Shown: piece after piece, positions 47,430 to 58,066 of the stretch
Numbering within the stretch: position 1 is the stretch's first letter
How the letters are laid out: each line of letters starts with the position of its first letter
Made by a program: the position numbers and the translations under genes
The notes under the pieces: generated by a model
Told to the model about the DNA's origin: nothing
Database searches by the model: none
Seen by the model: the letters and a program-made list of their open reading frames with translations, nothing else
Origin: Sarocladium kiliense
Taxonomy: Eukaryota; Ascomycota; Sordariomycetes; Hypocreales; Sarocladiaceae
Length of the DNA: 64,000 nucleotides
Assembly: GCA_030734395.1 (NCBI GenBank)
Contig: JAUZTG010000028.1
Location: forward strand, 1-64,000
Direction: 5' to 3'

Positions 47430-48278
47430 ATGATGCCACAATTCGAGGGCACAGCGGCAGGCCTCTCACCAGGCGACTTATATCAGGACGAGTATGCATC
47501 AGCCATCGATAAGTTCAAGGCAGCTTGTCAACATGAGAGAAAAAGGCGGGAAACCGAAAATGCAATTGCAGAGGCAAACAACACCGGCGAGGGCAATGCA
47601 GCTGTCCTAGTGGACAGAGGCAGCCATACACTCATAACGCCACTATCTAGCCCGAAAACTCTCAAAGTGAGTTGGAATCCTCTCTGGAAAGAAGGATTCG
47701 ACACGAGCCCGTTTGTCGTGCTCGGGAAAAATGATACCGTGGAAGAACACAAGACCCCAAACGAGATGATTCGGAGTGTTGTGGATGATTTACTTGACAC
47801 AAACCCAGAACTGTCAGAGAATGAGGTGAATAGTGGTTATCTGTACTCATTCAGAGTACCTGGCAATGAAGGCTTTGTCAAAATTGGATTCACGACGCGA
47901 AAAGGTGAGACTCGTATAGAGGAGTGGAAAAAGAATTGCAATCGAGAGCCTGAAGTTCTCTATCCGGCGACGAAAGAGGTGCTACATGCGCACCGCGTCG
48001 AGAAGTTAGTACATGCAGAGCTCATGGAGCATAGGGTGCGGATATACTGTGAGCGATGCGGCAAACAGCACATTGAGTGGTTTGAGGCCCCAGAGGCTAT
48101 TGTGATTGCTTCTCTGAAGAAATGGTCACTGTGGATGGCGGGCGAGCCGTATGAAGAGAAACCTCCCGAATGGCACTTGAAGGAAAAGTACAAGAAACGT
48201 CTGCACGACGTCGGGGAGTTCTTGAAGGGCTTGCAAGAAGAAGTAGAGGCTGCCGAATTGGGAAAGCAAATTGGATAG
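47430..48278 (+). CDS. T5orf172-type GIY-YIG domain protein
   Basis: Single exon, 282 aa. The C-terminal half holds a GIY-YIG-related T5orf172 (Mug113-like) domain: GYLYSFRVPGNEGFVKIGFT at about residues 136-155, then the basic RIEEWKKNCNREPEVLY and the helix VEKLVHAELMEHR. A small CERCGKQHIEWF cysteine pair follows, which may bind metal. The remainder is an acidic, coiled C-terminus. The N-terminal 120 residues are polar and low in motifs. In fungi such domains are scattered, often in variable regions. Nuclease activity is possible but unproven; the family is better described than understood. The gene appears complete, but many relatives are longer at the N-terminus. Confidence 0.8.
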   Translation: MMPQFEGTAAGLSPGDLYQDEYASAIDKFKAACQHERKRRETENAIAEANNTGEGNAAVLVDRGSHTLITPLSSPKTLKVSWNPLWKEGFDTSPFVVLGKNDTVEEHKTPNEMIRSVVDDLLDTNPELSENEVNSGYLYSFRVPGNEGFVKIGFTTRKGETRIEEWKKNCNREPEVLYPATKEVLHAHRVEKLVHAELMEHRVRIYCERCGKQHIEWFEAPEAIVIASLKKWSLWMAGEPYEEKPPEWHLKEKYKKRLHDVGEFLKGLQEEVEAAELGKQIG

Positions 48279-48952
48279 GATAGGGTGCCACTTGAAAGTC
48301 ACCGTGAGGAACATCTCGGAAGTTTGTGCCAGATAAGCGATTTGCACTAAGCCATGGTCAAAGCACCTCATCTAATCTTCAGCCAACTTGGACAATCCAT
48401 AAGCACTAAGTGCAAGGCCTCAAGTCGAGCGAGAGGAGCTCGGTATGGGCAAGGGGCTGAAGCCAACATGGGAACGCTTGACTCACACGCTCAGTATACT
48501 CTCGAGTGTTAATGACAATTGAGCGTGCCGCCACTTTCAAGCCAACAGCTAGGCAAGGCTGAAGCGAAAACAAGGGTCATCAAAACCCTCTCGTTGTCCC
48601 CATGCGCATAACCTTAAGTCATCTTCTTGAGAGTTTCCCTCATCACTCTGGATTTGAGCTGCTAAGTTACCACGAGAGCTCGATGTGTTGCAGCACCTAG
48701 AGGCTACCAAGTTGGAGCACCAGGTGGTGAAGAAATTCGAATGCTTGATTATCACTTCACGATCCAGTGGCCTTATAGTGTCGTCTTTATCTAACCCCGC
48801 TCGGTGTAAGTGTGAAACTTCACTAAGATTTACAGCCAGGTGGCATCTACGATGAAGAAAGCGCTATATCAGCCGTCCAACTGTCGCCAATGAACGGGGC
48901 ACAAGGCTACCACAAGCAAAGCTAAACTGGACTTCTGCGCCCTCGGAGCGAA
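48279..48952. other. Intergenic
   Basis: A short mixed-composition stretch. No feature supported. Confidence 0.5.
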
Positions 48953-49570
48953 GTGGCAGGCTGCGTGGATAAGCGTGATGGTGCTCGCGACCATTCATCC
49001 AGTGCCAGAGTCACTTCCCTATCGCCACCCTACCTTTCGCATCTTCGTCAGCTAGCAACATTGCTAGAGACCCTGAAGTGGCATTTCGGCGGCCGAGGCG
49101 CTGCTTCTCCTCGCAAGGGATCCAGAATACTCCATCGGCACCTTCAGTTGCACAAGCTCCAATCCGCTAGTATCAGCGAACTCATTGACAGGCACGGTGC
49201 GGATGTTGTATGGAACTCATTTCTTTTGCGTGACCAGACCGCTGAGCGTAATGATCTCAGCGAGATGGACATCGAGCATACGAGCAGTGGTTCCATGCGA
49301 TCTGGGAAGCTATCATCGCAGCTCATGACTCCTACATTATCACTCAACAGTATTCGGAGAGCCCCGACGTTCCCAACGCCATTTTCGAAGCGGGCCTCGA
49401 ATTTTGGTTCGAACACCTCGACCGTGAGCGTCTGCGCTGCGTGCAACTTCCTCTAGAGGGCCCCACGGAGCCAGATCCCTCAATAGGCAGAGGCGCCCAT
49501 CACCTTTGGCTTCTCGCCCAGAGAGTAATTCGCAACTACACCTCGCCCATCTCAGCCCGAAGTAGCGTTT
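48953..49570 (+). pseudogene. Possible decayed gene of unknown family
   Basis: One frame reads SASISELIDRHGADVVWNSF and onward to about 49280. A second frame then continues with protein-like sequence (HRAYEQWFHAIWEAIIAAHD, EFWFEHLDRERLRCVQLPL, WLLAQRVIRNYTSP) to a TAG near 49570. The two could be one gene with a single frameshift near 49260-49290. I do not recognise the family. It could also be chance open sequence. Confidence 0.3.
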
Positions 49571-49898
49571 AGGGCACCAAGTCACGTCTGGTGCGGCTGA
49601 CGACTGCCATCAGAGCTGACGGCGGCGCCAGCTAGGTGGAATGCGGTGTATATTATTACGCCGCTCGGGTACTGCTGTCTTTGCTTGCGCATTCAGCGCC
49701 TTGGATTGAAGAAGGGGTTACATGGCCAGATGTTAGTGCTGTGGAAGTCGGGTCAAAATGGCCTCCAGCGCAAAGCCTCGTCGGGCAGCAAGTCAAACAT
49801 AGAACGAACCCTTGTTCTGTCTGCTTCCTCTCATATTATTGTCAATACGTTAATAGCTTGATTTGAACGTACATAACTCGAAACTATCTACCATTTAC
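49571..49898. other. Spacer
   Basis: No feature supported. Confidence 0.5.
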
Positions 49899-50006
49899 CT
49901 ATTTAATGGACACTAGTTCGTTATCCGGCGCGTTCTTACAGCCAGCGCACTGCAACGTAGCTGGCCTGCCACAGGACGTACAGACCCCCGAGGGCTGATG
50001 CACCAT
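49899..50006 (-). pseudogene. Truncated MYND-type zinc-finger gene start
   Basis: From the ATG at 50006 the frame gives MVHQPSGVCTSCGRPA then LQCAGCKNAPDNE and stops after 35 codons. CTSCG...CAGC is the first half of a MYND finger as found at the N-terminus of fungal MYND proteins; the expected YCSxxCQxxDWxxHK half is not found within 300 bp downstream. Most likely a 5' gene fragment. Confidence 0.55.
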
Positions 50007-50175
50007 CGTAACTATTTGCTTCAAGCGTTGGCATCCCTCGGCCTGGCTAGGGTAGGAGGTGCGGGGTTGTAGAGCTGGGGCTGAAAGGGGTATATAACGC
50101 GGGGAACACGCGACCTTCCTTTGCCACCTTTTTCTCCAAGTCATCTATTAACTAAACGAAACGCGCAACACAGCA

Positions 50176-51514
50176 ATGGCTTTAAGTACCGAACCTCCAC
50201 GCCAGTCAAGATGGATCGAACTATTTGATCCAGATAAATACTACCCAATCCTGAAACCCCTCTCTTCGTACTTGACCATCGCCGACTTTGTGGTACTGTG
50301 CCAAGTATGTAAAGGACTTGACAGAATCAGGGACCGTATGCTAGGGGAAATCTCAAGCGTCAATTTACGGCTAAAGGACTTCGTGAATGACGCTTATATG
50401 TTCCGATCCCAATTGGGGAACTATGGCGCATTGATCTCGGGATCTTTCGCCCTAAATCTCCTCGAATTGGGCCATTGGAAGGTCCCACACCTGGACCTCT
50501 TCATCAAAGATGGGGACAATGCTGATTGCTTCACGGATTATATACGTGAACATGAAAACTATCAGAAAGAAAACCCACAAGTTGAAACGGTGAAGAGATC
50601 ATTTCCTAAGAAAGTCGAGTCTAAATGTCTAGTCTTTGCTAACGCCTTTGCAGACTCCGGGACGTGACATCTATAGTAACAGCGTGCGGCCAGGCATAAA
50701 GCTTCGCATTACTCGAACGAGCGGGCCTCCTATCCAAGATATTCTCACTTCCTCATACACAACAGCCTGCGTGAATTTCATTACGTGGAATAAGGCATAT
50801 TCGATCTTTCCCCGGCAAACTATCATCGATCATCTGTTTTATCCACTGAGACCCCTTGATGACGAGTTTGGCTCTAAATTAAGAGAGCTTGCTATGCAAG
50901 GCTGGACAACTCGGGACATTACATGGCCCGACTTTGCGGGCGCAAAGATTGGCAAATTAGTAGGCCTTCGGCGCGTGGGTCAAAGTTCCACTTTGGTGAT
51001 TCCACTCGACACCGACAACGTTCAAGCGCCATCGACACCGGATTTCGTGATTGAGTATGCTCAATTTGAGATTTCAGAGAACGACCTAGCGCATGGTCGC
51101 CATCGGTCTGCCTTTGGACAACGGATTGCCTTTGGACAACAGCTTGCCCTTGGACAACAGACTGACTTTGGACAACATCAGTTCCAGCATAATGCCGACC
51201 GGCCGTCCTTCTTTGAGATCCGAGCGCAAGAGATGGCATCACCTGCCGTGCGTCATGCCTACACCACTGCTTCTAAGCAATGGCGTGACGACGTGAACGC
51301 ACGACTGCGGCGTTGGGCTTGGCTCGAATGGTATAAGTTGGAACCGGAGAACCGTCCCGTCCAATCCCCGAACGCTATCCCGCTCATCTCTGATATTTCT
51401 ATTCCACATGAGTTCGAGGTGCCGCAATCTTGGGACTACGCTGACGATCAAATACCGAAGTGGTTTCGAGAATGGGAGCAGACACAATTGGGGGAAAGAG
51501 TGTCGAAAGAATGA
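50176..51514 (+). CDS. F-box-like/nucleotidyltransferase-fold-like protein with hexapeptide repeats
   Basis: Exons 50176-50589 and 50654-51514 give 424 aa. The intron has a TTGCTAACG branch site and joins QVET to TPGRDIYSN. Residues 25-50 (ILKPLSSYLTIADFVVLCQV) look F-box-like. GALISGSFALNLLELGHWKV with HLDLFI resembles the nucleotidyltransferase-like fold of a fungal lineage-specific family (SGSFAL...DLDIY pattern). The acidic pair is incomplete, with only HLDLF visible, so catalysis is doubtful. Near residue 290 four tandem hexapeptides of AFGQQx type are encoded by an 18-bp repeat. The C-terminus is tryptophan-rich (RRWAWLEWYKLEPE, KWFREWEQTQ). Probably a variable accessory-region gene. 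Confidence 0.7.
51110..51181 (+). repeat. Four 18-bp in-frame tandem repeats
   Basis: Units at 51110, 51128, 51146 and 51164 of the type GCCTTTGGACAACAGCTT encode AFGQ-x-x hexapeptides inside the gene at 50176-51514. Differences between units are mostly single bases. Likely length-polymorphic. Confidence 0.9.
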
Positions 51515-51790
51515 AAGGAGGGACCCCAGCCCGCGGTGTATAATATGACTATTATTGCCTTCGATGGTCCGTTGCATCAGAGTAGTAGAATCACGAATGA
51601 TATAGCTTCATATAGGGATGGCTTCCTGTATCCTTGGCCATTACCAAGTACACCTTATTCCAGCAACTATGGGACATAAAAAAATCACGCATTTGCTTCC
51701 ATTAATCTATAGTGATAGAGATCTAGCTGTAATCATATCTTGTGACACTCGGCCTGCCTTGTACAGCCAATGATACCCAGCTGTAACTGA

Positions 51791-52891
51791 TCAAGTCGGA
51801 TTCACTTGTTGAACCACAAGGAATAAGATCTTCCTCATCAACTTCTCTTCCTTGTCATCCTTCTTTCGATCCTTCTCGACTTTCTCCATCTCCTTGCGAT
51901 ACTCTCTCTCAACCTTCTCCCGCTCGTGCTCAATCTTCGCAAGTTTCTTCTCAGCACGTTTACTATTCCCAAATCGCGCCTTACCCTCTTCTTCATGCAG
52001 CTTCAGCATTTCCTTTTCATAGTCTTCTATTGCCCTTTCAGTATCTTTGAGCCAGTCCCTGTGCATCTTGCTCCGATCCTTCTGCAACTTCCGCTCTTCT
52101 TTTGAGCGTTGGCGCTCGCTGACTGAGGCATGCATCTTGCTGAAAACATTGCTTGGGGATTGCACTACCGGTAGTGCCTCGATCTGTAACGGAGAAAGCC
52201 ATGGACTTAACGCCTCGATTCGTCGATGCTGAGCATTGACTGAGTGCGAGTCCTCGAAGTTCTCTAGAGGCAACAGTATAGGTGAGTTCTTGTCCAAGTT
52301 TCCTCGCTCATCCAATATCGGCATGTTGCTTAGTTGGGCAACAGCCTCAAGCTTTGCAATGCGAGCACATAGCCCTCTGGGACCAAAGATTTCCTGGTTG
52401 ACCTGTTGCAGAAGCATCTCGACACGGCCCTTCGACATTGCAATCGTAGTCAGAGTTGCAGCGGCATTTACAGCTCCACCAACGATTTGCGCAGTATGAA
52501 GCGGCACCATCCCCACAATGTTGCCTGCCAGACCGAGGACCTGCACTGGAGGGCTGGCGACAGCGACACGGTTGAGGTGGTCGACAAAGTCGAGAAAGAT
52601 GTCCTGAGTGATGCCAAACTCATTTAGAGCCGGGGCATATGCCCTCAGAAAAGGCGAGCCTAATTTGGCACTTGTGGCGGGAATCGCAATGACCTTCTCG
52701 AATGTTACTGGTGAGCGATGGTTGGGTATCCTTGGTTCGTATGGCCACTGCTGTTCAACGGCTGCTTGCTGAGGCGCGATCTTCTCAATGCCAGAGTCAT
52801 GGCGGTTGTAACGGCTTGATCCGGAGGAATATTCGCTCTGATACAGAGAGTATTCCTGGCCGTAGGGCGGAGGTTGATCTGCGATCGCCAT
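51791..52891 (-). CDS. Fungal-specific protein with C-terminal coiled coil
   Basis: Single exon, 366 aa; function unknown. The N-terminal 65 residues are disordered (Gln/Tyr/Ser-rich). Then comes a conserved-looking helical domain, with ATSAKLGSPFLRAYAPALNE followed by FGITQDIFLDFVDHLNR and GLAGNIVGMVPLHTAQ. SKGRVEMLLQQVNQEIFGPRGL closes it. This pattern is common in uncharacterised filamentous-fungal proteins. Residues 250-350 are a strongly charged coiled coil (SERQRSKEERKLQKDR through KVERE and KDRKKDDKEEK), ending with a short hydrophobic tail (ILFLVVQQV). The tail may be a membrane or interaction anchor. No signal peptide. Confidence 0.8.
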   Translation of the reverse strand: MAIADQPPPYGQEYSLYQSEYSSGSSRYNRHDSGIEKIAPQQAAVEQQWPYEPRIPNHRSPVTFEKVIAIPATSAKLGSPFLRAYAPALNEFGITQDIFLDFVDHLNRVAVASPPVQVLGLAGNIVGMVPLHTAQIVGGAVNAAATLTTIAMSKGRVEMLLQQVNQEIFGPRGLCARIAKLEAVAQLSNMPILDERGNLDKNSPILLPLENFEDSHSVNAQHRRIEALSPWLSPLQIEALPVVQSPSNVFSKMHASVSERQRSKEERKLQKDRSKMHRDWLKDTERAIEDYEKEMLKLHEEEGKARFGNSKRAEKKLAKIEHEREKVEREYRKEMEKVEKDRKKDDKEEKLMRKILFLVVQQVNPT

Positions 52892-53835
52892 TTCTGGCTG
52901 GCTGAAATTTGAATGTGACTGCTCTGAGAACTACAGAGCGAGCCCAGGGAATCGGTGTGTGATGGATGAATAAAGAATTGGAGTGGTTTGCAAAGCGCCA
53001 AGACATTATTCCAGAGTATGTTCAGGGTTGTCTATGTATATGAAGCTACGTGAGGATCTTCGACATATTTGGCACGCGAGATGTTGATAAGATCATGACC
53101 TCGAAAGAACAACTCAATTAGGAATATGACTTCGAGGTCAGACTTCGCCATTCTGACTTGCGAGTCGCAAAGCCCAATCGTAAGCTTTTGATCACCGCCT
53201 AAGTGGAGATGTCTCTTAAGTTCCGGAAGCTTGCGGTATCTCAGGTCGGGATTCCCCTTCGGGAATTCTGATGCGAGGTACAGCACGCTAATTAGGGGAT
53301 GGTCTGAGATGCTTTAGTCTCGAACGTGGCATGAGGCTATGCTGCCGATCATTGCCCAAATCCTTGGTACTGGCATTGACTCTGTAGGTTCGGAGTTGGA
53401 ACTTCTTCAAGCCTCTTCAAAAGTTATGCCGGTCACTGAAGGTATTTCTGGTATCGGTTTACATCCTATTCGGGCTATCTCAAGTTCGGCTGCGATACGT
53501 AGCCGATATCTTGACGACCCATGGCGGAACCCACAGTCATTCAGGGTCGTCCTTGATCTACACATGCCCCTTTGCTCACAGATCCCTGGCGGCGTTTAGA
53601 TAGGTTGACACCCTCTTCCGCCAGATCCTACATGCAGACTTCTATTGATACTTTACCGAATACGTCAGCGCTGCAAACATAGTTGTATAGAATCTACATT
53701 TGAATCTTTTTGAGGTGGTCCATGATAGATCATATCAGAGATCGCATATGTTATTCGACCCAAACTACACACTGGGGAAGTCTTTGAACGTGACGCATCC
53801 AACTCAATAAATCGCATTATCACCAATTCCCTTGT
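52892..53835. other. Intergenic with an unassigned fragment
   Basis: A minus-strand frame of 84 codons (53032-53286) is somewhat protein-like (RKLPELKRHLHLGGDQKL, LIELFFRGHDLINISR) but has no recognised family. It may be a relic; I do not call a gene. Confidence 0.4.
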
Positions 53836-55854
53836 TCAGAACTGCTCGACGGGAAACACGAAGTTTGACCCCAGTTCAGTAAAGAATTGTCCCTGTGGAC
53901 TCGGTATATCCAACATACTTTCACGCCAGCCAACTCCATCTGCTGCCTCTGGAAATACCTCAATCGCGTATTCGTTTCGTCCTTTATCATCCTGCAAATA
54001 GTCTAGAAGCTCTTGTAGACTCTTCGCAGCCTCAGACGACAAGCTGTCTCCGGTATTGCAAGCAGCAATATCCTGCATCATCCGTCTCGCCGAGTCTACG
54101 AGCTCAATGTCCGCTGGCTGCAGACTTTCCTCTCCGTGATGGTCCAAGCCCGGCGTCTGTTGACGGACTAGGTGTCCCTGAAGAAGGGTCATGGAAGATA
54201 GGAGGGCCGCATAGTCGATTTGCCGCCCTGTGGCGATGCTTTTGTATACACGTCTGAAGCACAGGAACCTATGCACGACCGCTCGGCAAGCGTGCATGCA
54301 CGTTGAACGACTGTGCTCATGTGAACCAGGGTGTTGCTGTGTCTCATCCCGCTGTAACGTATACGGCAATTGCAGCAGCACAGTTAGAACGTAGTGTCTG
54401 ACTTGCAAGTTCATCACCATCAACTCGGCCGAGAGACCGCTGCCCGCTGCACGGAGGCCTGGTGAATGCCACCACGCGTTGTCCATAAGGTGAGCCACGC
54501 TCTCGAGCTCAAGCTCAATGGTGTGCGTGAGTGCTTGTGCGTCCTGGCCCGAAGCCAATCTGTCATTTCGCTCTGAAATACGGCCGGCACACACAGCATA
54601 TGCTTTGCCTAGACGGTCTTCTGGCGTGTTGTCGCGGGTCCTTCTTTCCGATGCAAAACTGGTGTCAGTCGAAGTTGGAGGCAGGCCGAGAATCAGCGAA
54701 GCGTAGCGATCGATGCAGTTGGCGCGGAACCAGAGGGATTCTATGATCTGAAGTGGAATGACCTCGCCTGGGATACAGGAGCTGTTGAATGTAGCCTCAG
54801 GTGGGTGGTCGAGATGCATGCCCAGAAGCATGGCCATGCATATAGCCTTGCGGCCAATCATCCAGGCTTTACGGAGCTGTCCTGAGTCACCCTGGACAAT
54901 GGCCTGTAGAATTAGTGTCTCGACACCTTCGGCGTTCGATACGAGGCTATCGTTGGATGTGACGATTGAGCTGACAGAATCAACCCAGCTGCGGATAATA
55001 GCGGCACTGTCCTTTGCGCTGGCGTTGTCTTGGAACACCAAACTTGACATGTCGAATGAGGACGGAAGCTGCTGCAAGCACAAGGCAAGCATCATTAAGC
55101 GTCTAGCAATGAGTGCTGGATGATCAGTTGGACGAATGTGTCGAGTATGTGACACGGCCCCATGAGGCCCAAGAAACATAGAAGGCCCGTTACTGATCAG
55201 AATTGATGATGTGGAGTCATGGGGGAGCTGAGCATATAGCTGGGCCGAGACAGGATCTTGCTCATGCGAAAGAGTGGTCTCTTTGAAAGGAGACAAGCCG
55301 AAGATGCTGGCATTGAGGTGCGCTGCTGGATGGACGAAGTCATGGCCCGAGGATGTGACGGCTTTGGCGTTCTGTACGACTGAGTGTTCCAGGACATCTG
55401 GATCGTGCGATGAATGTCCAGAATTATTTTGGGGGAATGATGTGAAAGAACTCTCGATGACGATAGAAGCTGGGCCACCGGCGGTGAGCGAACTGCCTGA
55501 AGATCCGGAGCTGGCCAGGGTGGCAATCAACCGCTCGAGCCTTGCGAGACGATCCGCCAAATCACCGGTCGAGGCTTTGTCGTCCGCCGATATCACATCT
55601 CTTGCATTCTCGCTCTCAGTGGCTATCGTCTGTGACCGGCACTCAAGCCCTCGGGACCCGCACCCAATACAGATCCTGGAGTTCCCGACGTCGAAGACAC
55701 ACTTGGCCTTCCGTCTTCGGCCTCGAATGACAGAGTTAGTAACATGCATTCAGTGGGTGCAGGGCATTGACCAACATTGCTGACAGCTGTGCGTCCCCTT
55801 GCGGAGCTTGCGAACCTTGTGTCCCACGACGGCAGCGGCTGAACGGTCGCTCAT
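53836..55854 (-). CDS. Zn2Cys6 binuclear-cluster transcription factor
   Basis: Exons 55854-55776 and 55721-53836 give 654 aa. The cluster is only complete after splicing: C24-x2-C27-x6-C34, then C44-x2-C47-x6-C54, with RRRKAK between. Intron 1 (55 bp, TACTAAC branch site) interrupts codon C27. A short leucine-heptad linker (LADRLARLERLIATL) follows the cluster and suggests dimerisation. The rest matches the fungal_trans regulatory domain: RLMMLALCLQQLPSS, LVSNAEGVETLILQAIVQG, WMIGRKAICMAMLLGMHLD and FRANCIDRYASLILGLPP. The gene is divergent from the epoxide hydrolase across 343 bp with repeated TCGTCCGG, and probably controls it and perhaps itself. Confidence 0.93.
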
Positions 55855-56197
55855 GGCCGCTGGGAATAGGCGTCTTGCGGGCAGTGTCTAGGCTCGGATT
55901 CAATTGATCGGACGGATTTAACTCATGAATTCGCGCTGGCAGTGCGAATCCAGCAGCGTCGAGCAAAAGTCATGACGTAGCGAGAGCTTGACTTGCTTGA
56001 GGTTTCGTCCGGCGTCTGCTTACTCGTCCGGTCCTTCGTCCGGTACAGACCCCGCCCATATCCCAACGGCGCCGGACAAGCAGGGCTTCAAGTCCGCCCA
56101 AACCAGGAGACTTGGGAAGCAAAAAGAAGTATTGGAATTGGTATAAAGTTGATAGATGCCGAGTGCTGAGGGAAGCTGATGTAGACGAGACTACTAG
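55855..56197. promoter_or_regulatory. Bidirectional promoter with TCGTCCGG repeats
   Basis: Three direct copies of TCGTCCGG at 56005-56012, 56024-56031 and 56036-56043, and an inverted CCGGAC at 56072-56077. Such CCGG-containing repeats are typical targets of Zn2Cys6 factors, one of which is encoded next door. Confidence 0.55.
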
Positions 56198-57627
56198 ATG
56201 AATTTGCTGCCAATCCTTTCAGCTTTTCTTGCAATCATCATGCTGTCCGTAACACCCGCTGCACCCTTGTCCCTTGGACCTCATGACTTTGGCCCGTCCC
56301 CTCAGCCATTTCGCATCGCAGTGAATCCAGATCTGATACGTGCGACCCGGCAAAAGGCACAACAGTATCGCCCCTCGCTGGACCTGGATCATGAGTCCAG
56401 TCAGGACTGGTCAGACGGCCCCCCTGCCGCTAACGTGACGGCGCTCGCAAAATACTGGGCGGAAGACTACAAGTGGGAGGAGATCCAGGACAAAATGAAT
56501 TCTGAGTTCTCTCATTTCACTATCAGGATCCCTGCGGTTAGCGGATATGAGGCGTCTACTCCTCTTCACTTTGTTCATGAGCGGTCAACTGACGACGAGG
56601 CAATTCCCCTACTGCTTCTTCATGGCTGGCCATCCTCCCATCTCGGTTGGGAAAAGGTGCTTCACCCTCTAGTCTCGCCCCAGGATCCGGGCACCCAGTC
56701 TTTCCACGTCGTTGCGCCCGATATGCCCGGGTTCGGCTTCAGCCCGGCTCCGGCGTGCCCCGGCCTTGGCCCCTGTGAAATGGGTCTTGTGATGGACTCA
56801 CTTATGGGTGCCCTCGGTTACAAGCGCTATGGGATTGTCACTACAGACTTAGGCTGGGAGGTAGGGATGTGGATGGTGAAATATGTCGGGCAAAACATCG
56901 TGGGCCATATGACGGACTTCTTCATGCCGCAGCCAACACCGGCCGACATGGAACGACTGCAAAACAACCAGACTACTACACAAGAAACAGAATACCTTCA
57001 GTCGTTACAAGCCTACATGGGCCGACACGCTGCGTACGCTACCGTACAGTCGCAGAAGCCGCTAGCTTTGGCTGCCGCCATGGCGGACTCTCCTGTGGGC
57101 TATGCAGCATGGGTGTGGCATCTTATGTACGCCGTTAGCGATGACTATGTGTACTCGCATGAAGAGCTAGTGACTTCGACTATGATGCTGTGGATTCAGG
57201 GTCCATATGGAAACATGAGGACATACAAAGAGTTCTACAAGGTCAGTAAGCTCGTACACCCAACTCGGTTTCATGCTAATAGCCCCATCTCAGCCTGGTC
57301 TTATGGACTTTCCGCAGACGCAGATTCCGACTGGTATCTCACAATGGTTGTCCCCCAACGGACCATACCCTGAGTTGAGGCGACTCCCTGTTGCGGTAAG
57401 TAACAACTACTCCCATTCCTAGGCTGGCTTGGATCGGGATCCTCGGCGGCAAATTGCTTCAAAATGACTAAGTAATGGCGCAGCCCCGGAGCTGGATCGA
57501 ACGTGTTGCAAATGTTGTGTACATGGCAAGTCATGACTTTGGTGGTCACTTCCCGGCATCAAGCCACCCAGAGTTGTGGGTGAAGGATACTCGCAACTTC
57601 TTCAAGATTGTAAGCGACAATGCTTAG
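56198..57627 (+). CDS. Secreted epoxide hydrolase (EHN + alpha/beta hydrolase)
   Basis: Opens epoxides to diols via an alkyl-enzyme intermediate. Exons 56198-57241, 57294-57395 and 57484-57627 give 429 aa. Residues 1-22 (MNLLPILSAFLAIIMLSV) are a signal peptide. FRIAVNPDLIRATRQKAQQY starts the EHN domain. LLLLHGWPSSHLGWEKV supplies the oxyanion loop HGWP. The nucleophile is D217 in VTTDLGWEVG, and the histidine is H404 in HDFGGHFP. Lid tyrosines are plausible in YMGRHAAY and TYKEFY. The two C-terminal introns must be removed to reach the catalytic histidine; an unspliced reading would end early at 57373. Microsomal/secreted epoxide hydrolases of this type act in xenobiotic or secondary metabolism. 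Confidence 0.93.
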
Positions 57628-58066
57628 GAATATGCGAAACTCCCTCTATCTCTTAGCAGTAAGATGCAGGTTAGTTCTAATAAGAAGAATAAGAAGAATC
57701 TTTACCTTGGTGTATATTCAGTGAAGAGAAATGAGTTTTAGGAACAAAACATCCGAACTTTGCACGAACGATAGGCCAATGAGAGAGACAAAGTCGACGA
57801 AGAATGGGGTTCTGCCCGGCTGACAGCATAGAAAGAGTTCCGGAGATGATTTTGCATCCGCTGATAAATGGTTGCGTCAATACTCCACTGCCATCTCCAG
57901 GACAGCTAGTATGGCTCCCCCCCATCCATGCGTCCACTCTGGTCTACCCAGGGGCGAAAGCTGCACACCAGCAAAACATCGTTGAGCACCTTATATAATT
58001 CCAACTGATCTTCTCTGCTAAAGGCTCTACCAAAGTCACGACGACCAAAGGAGAAGACCATTCAAG
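57628..58066. other. Intergenic 439 bp
   Basis: AT-rich 3' part then promoter of the NmrA-like gene. Nothing else supported. Confidence 0.5.

Noticed and set aside
53339..53599. 86-codon plus-strand frame
   Set aside because: No motif, and the opposite strand is equally uninformative; it may belong to a decayed gene but cannot be supported.
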